Assembly: GCA_946481495.1 (NCBI GenBank)
Contig: CAMLNW010000017.1
Span: 1-19,245, forward strand
Origin: an uncultured Actinomycetes bacterium
GTDB lineage: Bacteria; Actinomycetota; Thermoleophilia; Solirubrobacterales; Thermoleophilaceae
Length of the DNA: 19,245 nucleotides
Reading direction: 5' to 3'
In this document: positions 15,223 to 19,245 of the stretch, in pieces
Numbering within the stretch: position 1 is the stretch's first letter
Layout of the letters: each line of letters starts with the position of its first letter
The notes under the pieces: model-generated
Told to the model about the DNA's origin: nothing
Seen by the model: only the letters and a program-made list of their open reading frames with translations
Database searches by the model: none
Made by a program: the position numbers and the translations under genes

Positions 15223-15258
15223 CGTGTGCTGGCGCACACGTCAAGGCCTGCTTCCTTG
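15223..15258. terminator. Bidirectional terminator candidate between rnhB and yraN
   Basis: CGTGTGC (15223-15229) pairs with GCACACG (15234-15240) around TGGC, followed by a second hairpin CAAGG/CCTTG (15242-15246 and 15254-15258). An enclosing 10-base inverted repeat pairs 15181-15190 with 15274-15283. It lies between the two convergent stops; no strong T-run is present on either strand. Confidence 0.5.
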
Positions 15259-15285
15259 CCAGCCACGCCTATCTCAGGCTGAGAA

Positions 15286-15675
15286 CTAGAAGGCGTCCTC
15301 GACGTGGTCGAGGGACAGGAGCCGCCCTTGACGGTCGACGACGATGCCGATGGCGTCGAAGCGGATCCAGGCGGGGGAGGGTGATGGCGTAGGCCGGGTT
15401 CGCAGCCATTCGGCGGCCAGTCGGCGGATCCGCTGGCGTTTTGCGGGGCCGATCGCGTCGAGCGGCCCGGCGGGACCGGCTGAGCCGCCGGTGACGCGCG
15501 TCTTGACCTCGCAGAAGACGAGGCACCGACGGTCGCGCGCGACGATGTCGATCTCGCCGGTCCGGCCGCAGCGGCCGTTGCGCTCGATCAGCGTGTAGCC
15601 GGCCCGCTCGAGATGGGCGCAGGCGACGTCCTCGCCGTGCGCGCCGAGGCGGATACGGGCGTTGCCGGTAGCCAT
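15286..15675 (-). CDS. yraN: YraN family protein (UPF0102), endonuclease-like fold
   Basis: This 129-residue protein matches the YraN family: GAHGEDVACAHLERAGYTLI, then RCGRTGEIDIVARD and LVFCEVKTR. The residues Glu41, Asp43, Glu56 and Lys58 form the restriction-endonuclease-like core (GEIDIV, CEVKTR). No enzymatic role is established for the family. The ATG at 15675 gives the usual short N-terminus and follows a minus-strand TAGCGT by seven bases. The open frame extends far upstream on this strand but overlaps yifB and is not coding. In many bacteria yraN lies in line between rnhB and yifB; here it is inverted. Confidence 0.9.
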   Translation of the reverse strand: MATGNARIRLGAHGEDVACAHLERAGYTLIERNGRCGRTGEIDIVARDRRCLVFCEVKTRVTGGSAGPAGPLDAIGPAKRQRIRRLAAEWLRTRPTPSPSPAWIRFDAIGIVVDRQGRLLSLDHVEDAF

Positions 15676-15682
15676 CCACGGG

Positions 15683-15688
15683 ACGCTA
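15683..15688 (-). promoter_or_regulatory. -10 element for leaderless yraN transcript
   Basis: TAGCGT on the minus strand is followed by seven bases and then the yraN ATG. It is the mirror image of the yifB hexamer, within CCTAGCGT. No -35 at normal spacing is seen. Confidence 0.45.
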
Positions 15689-15800
15689 GGTGGGGTGTGG
15701 TAACAGCAGGTTCGCTTGTGTGACAGCTCCGCCAAAGCGGGCGCGGCGGGCGGTGTCGGAGTCGTAGCTGGAGCGCTGTCACCGGTGCGACTGGTCCGCC

Positions 15801-15806
15801 TAGCGT
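15801..15806 (+). promoter_or_regulatory. -10 element for leaderless yifB transcript
   Basis: TAGCGT is followed by seven bases and the GTG at 15814. A CTGTCA at 15776-15781, 19 bases upstream, could be a weak -35. The hexamer supports 15814 rather than the in-frame GTG at 15805, which it overlaps. Confidence 0.45.
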
Positions 15807-15813
15807 GCTGTCC

Positions 15814-17337
15814 GTGCTTGCCAGCGTTCCCACGTTTGCCCTCGAGGGTGTCGATGCCCGTGAGGTGACCGTCGAGGTCGATGCCCGCCGTGGCCTGCCG
15901 GCGTTCACGGTCGTCGGGTTGCCCGACACCGCGGTCCGCGAAGCTCGCGAGCGGGTTCGGTCGGCGCTGTTGAACAGCGGGCTGGAGTTCCCGCTCCAGC
16001 GGTTGACCGTCAACCTGGCGCCGGCCTGGGTGCGCAAGGCAGGCGCCAGCTTCGATCTCGCGATCGCCGTCGGCGTTCTCGCGGCGAGCGGCCAGGTGCC
16101 GGCCGATGCGCTCGCGGGGATCGCCGTCTCGGGTGAGCTGTCGCTCGGTGGTGCCCTGCGCCCGGTGCGGGGAGCGCTCCCGATTGCCCTCGGCTGTCGA
16201 GCGGCGGGGCTGCGGCGGCTCGTCGTGTCGCCCGAGATCGCCGCGGAGGCGGCGCTGGTCGACGACGTCGAAGTCTGGGCGGTTCCCGACCTCGAGCGGC
16301 TCGTCGACCTGCTCCACGGGCGGTGGGCTCCAGAGCCGCCGGTCACCGACGGGGCACAGCCCGTCGCGGCTGAGGTAGAGCCCCCCGACCTCGCCGATGT
16401 GCGCGGTCAGGCCGATGCGCGACGAGCCCTGGAGATCGCCGCGGCGGGCGGTCACAGCCTGCTGATGATCGGCCCGCCGGGCGCCGGCAAGACGATGCTC
16501 GCTCGCCGGCTGCCGGGCATCCTGCCGCCACCGACGATCGAGGAGGCGCTCGACATCACGCGCGTCCAGAGCGTCATCGGCAACGGCAGCGGCGGCTTGG
16601 CCACCGAACGGCCGTTCCGGGCGCCGCACCACACGATCTCCGCTCAGGGGCTGGTCGGCGGCGGCGCGCGGCCGCGACCCGGCGAAGTCACGCTGGCGCA
16701 CCGGGGCGTTCTGTTCCTCGATGAGCTCGCCGAGTTCGCTCGTCCGGCCTTGGAGGCGCTTCGCCAGCCGCTCGAGCACGGCAGCGTCGACATCGTGCGC
16801 GGGCAGGTCGGACTGCGGTTTCCGGCTCGCGTGTTGCTTGCGGCGGCCGCCAATCCGTGTCCGTGTGGAATCGGTGGTGAGCGCTGCGAATGCGGAGTGC
16901 TGACGCGCGACCGCTACCGCGCCCGCCTCAGTGGACCGCTGATCGACCGGATCGATCTTGTCTGCCAGCTTGCGCCGCTGCCGGCACTCGCGCTCGCCTC
17001 GGACAGCGCGGCCGGGGAGAGCTCCGCCGCGGTGCGGGCCCGGGTCGTCGCGGCACGCGAGCGGCAGGCGACACGCCTGGTTGCGTCGTCGGCCACGTGC
17101 AATGCGGAGCTGACCGCCGGCGCGACTCGACTGCTCGTGCCGCTCACGACAAGGGCATCGCAGCCACTGGCCGCGGCGCTCGATGCTGGCGTGCTGACCG
17201 GGCGTGGCCACGATCGCGTCCTGAGAGTCGCGCGGACGATCGCCGACCTGGCCGGAAGGCAGAAGGTTGAGCGCGATGACGTCGCCGAGGCGCTCGGCTA
17301 TCGCGCGGTAGCGCCAGGACGGATGGCTGCGGCATGA
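15814..17337 (+). CDS. yifB: YifB/ComM-family AAA+ ATPase (Mg-chelatase-like)
   Basis: ComM, the studied member of this family, is a hexameric helicase that extends branches during natural transformation. From the GTG at 15814 the protein has 507 residues. It has an N-terminal domain (about 1-185) beginning MLASVPTFALEGVDAREVTV, then the AAA+ core with Walker A GPPGAGKT at 220-227, FRAPHHTIS and Walker B VLFLDE at 299-304. NPCPCG at 347-352 is followed by a cysteine-containing segment and a C-terminal helical domain. This start matches the family N-terminus and the leaderless promoter; 15805 would add three residues. The ATGA overlap with dprA shows coupling. Confidence 0.95.
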   Translation: MLASVPTFALEGVDAREVTVEVDARRGLPAFTVVGLPDTAVREARERVRSALLNSGLEFPLQRLTVNLAPAWVRKAGASFDLAIAVGVLAASGQVPADALAGIAVSGELSLGGALRPVRGALPIALGCRAAGLRRLVVSPEIAAEAALVDDVEVWAVPDLERLVDLLHGRWAPEPPVTDGAQPVAAEVEPPDLADVRGQADARRALEIAAAGGHSLLMIGPPGAGKTMLARRLPGILPPPTIEEALDITRVQSVIGNGSGGLATERPFRAPHHTISAQGLVGGGARPRPGEVTLAHRGVLFLDELAEFARPALEALRQPLEHGSVDIVRGQVGLRFPARVLLAAAANPCPCGIGGERCECGVLTRDRYRARLSGPLIDRIDLVCQLAPLPALALASDSAAGESSAAVRARVVAARERQATRLVASSATCNAELTAGATRLLVPLTTRASQPLAAALDAGVLTGRGHDRVLRVARTIADLAGRQKVERDDVAEALGYRAVAPGRMAAA

Positions 17338-18437
17338 GCGGGGCCTGTGACAGCTGTCTACGGCGCGGCTACCTGATCGGCCTGCTGTCGGCTCGCATCG
17401 CCGGACTGGTCGGGAGACCCGGTGCGCCGTCGGAACTGCTGGCGCTCGACGACGTCTCGTTGGCGGCCGCCGTGGGCGGAAAGGGCGAGCAGGAGGCGCT
17501 CGCCTTCCTCGGCCGCTTCGAGCCGAGCCGTGCTCGCGCCGATCTGCGTCACGCCGGGGTAGCGGCGGTCTGCCAGCACCACGAGAGCTACCCAACTTCG
17601 CTCGAGGACCTGAACGACCAGCCAGCGGTCCTATTCTGCCGCGGAAGCGTTGAGCTGCTGTCCGCGGCCGAAGCCGAGCCGGCGGTGACGGTCGTCGGCA
17701 CGCGCGACGCGACGCCGTATGCGATCGAGGTCGCACACGACGTCGGCCGTGGCCTTGCCGTCGCAGGGATTACGACGATCAGCGGTATGGCACTCGGCGT
17801 CGACGGTGCGGCGCATCGTGGTGCGCTCGGCGCCCGTGGGGCGACGATCGCGGTGCTCGCCGGAGGACCCGACGTGGCCTATCCCCGCCGGCATGCGGAT
17901 CTCCACATGCAGATAGCGGCGAACGGCCTCGTCGTCTCCGAGCTGCCGCCAGGTCAGCGGCCCTACCGCTGGAGCTTTCCGGCGCGCAACCGGCTGATGG
18001 CCGCTCTGGCTCGGATGACCGTCGTCATCGAAGCCGGGGAAGCGTCGGGCACGCTGATCACCGCTGACTTCGCGCAGGACCTCGGTCGCGCGCTGGGCGC
18101 GGTGCCAGGACGGGTCTCGACGCGCGCGGCGGCCGGCAGCAACCGGCTGTTGCGCGAAGGTGCCGCGGTGATCCGCGACGCGTCGGACGTCTTGGACGAG
18201 CTGTTCGGCATCGGAGCCAGCCAGTCGACACGGGCACCGCGCGCGGAACCCGAGCTCGATCCCGTCGAGCGGCGCCTACTCGACGGGGTCGAGTCGCGTC
18301 TCGACGTCGACGGCATCTCGACGTTCGCCGGACTGCCGATCAACGAGACGCGCGCCGCGCTGGCGCAGCTCGAGGCGCGCGGGCTGATCCGTCGCGACGG
18401 CCTGTTCGGCTGGGAGCGCGCGCGGCCGTCCCGTTGA
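17334..18437 (+). CDS. dprA: DNA processing protein DprA
   Basis: DprA loads RecA on incoming single-stranded DNA during transformation. The 367-residue protein begins with a short CDSCLRRGYLIGLL segment, a Cys pair that I believe is common in actinobacterial DprA proteins. The Rossmann-like core has VVGTRDATPYAIEVA, SGMALGVDGAAHRGALG, TIAVLAGGPDVAYPRRH, SELPPGQRPYRWSFPARN and SGTLITADFAQDLGR. A C-terminal winged helix (about 302-367) ends LIRRDGLFGWERA. The ATG overlaps the yifB stop. With yifB it suggests a capacity for DNA uptake or recombinational handling, though no uptake machinery is in the window. Confidence 0.96.
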   Translation: MSGACDSCLRRGYLIGLLSARIAGLVGRPGAPSELLALDDVSLAAAVGGKGEQEALAFLGRFEPSRARADLRHAGVAAVCQHHESYPTSLEDLNDQPAVLFCRGSVELLSAAEAEPAVTVVGTRDATPYAIEVAHDVGRGLAVAGITTISGMALGVDGAAHRGALGARGATIAVLAGGPDVAYPRRHADLHMQIAANGLVVSELPPGQRPYRWSFPARNRLMAALARMTVVIEAGEASGTLITADFAQDLGRALGAVPGRVSTRAAAGSNRLLREGAAVIRDASDVLDELFGIGASQSTRAPRAEPELDPVERRLLDGVESRLDVDGISTFAGLPINETRAALAQLEARGLIRRDGLFGWERARPSR

Positions 18438-18451
18438 GCCCACCGCCGGCC

Positions 18452-18457
18452 TATGCT
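18452..18457 (+). promoter_or_regulatory. -10 element for thiD
   Basis: TATGCT lies nine bases before the thiD ATG at 18467, predicting a leader of only a few bases. No clear -35 is visible, and no TPP riboswitch fits in the 29-base gap after dprA. Confidence 0.4.
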
Positions 18458-18466
18458 GCGCGCTCG

Positions 18467-19245
18467 ATGTCTGTCCCCACGCCACCTCGCCTGCTGTCGA
18501 TCGCCGGCTCGGACTCGGGGGGCGGCGCCGGCATCCAAGCCGACCTCAAAGCTTTCGCGCGCTGCGGCGCCCACGGCATGACCGCGATCACCGCGATCAC
18601 CGCGCAGAACACCGTTGCGGTCGAGGCGGTCTATCCGGTCGCGCCCGCGGCGATCGTCGCGCAGGTGCGCGCCGTCACGTCGGACATCGGCGTCGACGCG
18701 GTCAAGGTCGGCATGCTCGGATCGAGCGAGACGATTGCCGCCGTCGCCGAGGCGCTCGACCTCGTCGGCGAGGCGCCGATCGTTGTCGACCCGGTGATGG
18801 TCTCCGAGAGCGGCGCGACGCTGCTCGATCCAGAGTCGCTCGACGCGCTGCGGCAGCTGATCGTGCCGCGTGCCGCCGTCGTCACGCCCAACCTGCCGGA
18901 GGCGCGTGTCCTGACCGGCATGGGGGAGGACGCGACCGCACAGGACCTGGCTCGCGCCGTCCACGCCCTCGGCCCGCGCGCGGTGGTCGTGACCGGCGGC
19001 CACGCCGACGCGATCGCCGACGTCTTCTTCGACGGTGGCGGCAAGCCGGTCGCGATCCCCGGCGAACGTCATCCCGACGGGGCCGCGCACGGCTCCGGCT
19101 GCACCCACTCGTCGGCGCTCGCCGCACGGCTCGCGTTCGGCGACTCGCCGATCGAGGCGGCGCGCGCGGCGCGGATCGTCGCGGCCGCCGCGGTCCGCGA
19201 CGGATTGCGCGGAATCGGCGCTGGCGCCGGGCCGGTCGACGTCTT
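18467..19245 (+). CDS. thiD: Hydroxymethylpyrimidine/phosphomethylpyrimidine kinase ThiD (partial, 3' end outside window)
   Basis: ThiD phosphorylates 4-amino-5-hydroxymethyl-2-methylpyrimidine twice to make the pyrimidine diphosphate used for thiamine synthesis. The visible 259 residues show LLSIAGSDSGGGAGIQADLK (9-28), the segment GMTAITAITAQNT, VKVGMLGS, VVDPVMVSESGATLL, VVTPNLPEARVLTG and VVVTGGHAD. The anion-hole motif HGSGCTHSS has Cys212. This is nearly the whole protein, since the family is usually about 265 residues. The stop codon is beyond base 19245, so it is truncated by the window edge only. It starts 29 bases after dprA on the same strand and appears to have its own promoter. 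Confidence 0.94.
   Translation, partial: MSVPTPPRLLSIAGSDSGGGAGIQADLKAFARCGAHGMTAITAITAQNTVAVEAVYPVAPAAIVAQVRAVTSDIGVDAVKVGMLGSSETIAAVAEALDLVGEAPIVVDPVMVSESGATLLDPESLDALRQLIVPRAAVVTPNLPEARVLTGMGEDATAQDLARAVHALGPRAVVVTGGHADAIADVFFDGGGKPVAIPGERHPDGAAHGSGCTHSSALAARLAFGDSPIEAARAARIVAAAAVRDGLRGIGAGAGPVDV

Larger units (their letters stand above)
15683..15806. repeat. Inverted repeats in the yraN-yifB divergent promoter region
   Basis: ACGCTAGG (15683-15690) mirrors CCTAGCGT (15799-15806), each containing one -10 hexamer. Inside, GTGACAGCTCC (15720-15730) mirrors GGAGCGCTGTCAC (15770-15782) with a two-base insertion. A third related site, GCTGTTAC, is on the minus strand at 15700-15707. The symmetric layout suggests shared control of the divergent genes. 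Confidence 0.5.

Noticed and set aside
15676..17736. Very long minus-strand open frame extending upstream of yraN
   Set aside because: It is the antisense of yifB and the start of dprA. Only its last 129 codons match a family (YraN); the rest is low-complexity Arg/Pro/Ala sequence typical of shadows in high-G+C DNA.
1..19245. CRISPR arrays, transposons, prophage or toxin-antitoxin genes
   Set aside because: I looked for direct repeats with spacers, transposase or integrase motifs and small paired genes. The only tandem repeats are in-frame in the SPFH gene and the acidic protein tails.

Overview
The window is about 19 kb of very G+C-rich DNA, roughly 70 percent by eye. Starts are often GTG or TTG, genes overlap or nearly touch, and many start codons sit a few bases behind a TANNNT hexamer. 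The gene set and order (rpmF-plsX-acpP-rnc-smc, ffh-rpsP-khpA-rimM-trmD-rplS-lepB-rnhB, yifB-dprA) are bacterial housekeeping and most resemble an actinobacterial chromosome. A deep lineage such as Thermoleophilia is my inference, not something the sequence proves. There is no rRNA, tRNA, CRISPR array, transposase, integrase or phage gene, and no gene-free stretch longer than 300 bases.

Layout. Bases 4-5407 (+) form a tight operon: ribosomal protein L32, PlsX, acyl carrier protein, RNase III and SMC. Bases 5414-6418 (-) carry ftsY, convergent with smc and divergent from the next operon. Bases 6460-11109 (+) hold an NfeD-like protein, an SPFH/stomatin-like protein, a long-chain-alcohol-oxidase-type GMC flavoprotein and ffh. 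Bases 11159-14360 (+) hold rpsP, khpA, rimM, trmD, rplS and lepB, with a strong hairpin between trmD and rplS. Bases 14494-15195 (+) are rnhB, split by one in-frame TAG. Bases 15286-15675 (-) are yraN, and 15814-18437 (+) are yifB and dprA. thiD begins at 18467 and runs off the window.

How the genes fit together. The first block links fatty acid and phospholipid initiation (PlsX, ACP) with translation, RNA processing and chromosome organisation. FtsY and Ffh are the receptor and targeting GTPase of the signal recognition particle, and LepB cleaves exported proteins. RpsP, KhpA, RimM, TrmD and RplS concern ribosome assembly and tRNA modification. YifB and DprA are associated with natural transformation.

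I found no obviously new multi-gene system. The points most worth a second look are: an RNase III lacking three of the six carboxylates conserved around the catalytic site; the amber codon in an otherwise intact rnhB; long acidic Ala/Glu/Pro tails on both S16 and L19; the hairpin plus T-run ahead of rplS; repeated TANNNT hexamers that predict leaderless transcripts; an inverted-repeat divergent promoter between yraN and yifB; and the NfeD-SPFH-GMC gene group.
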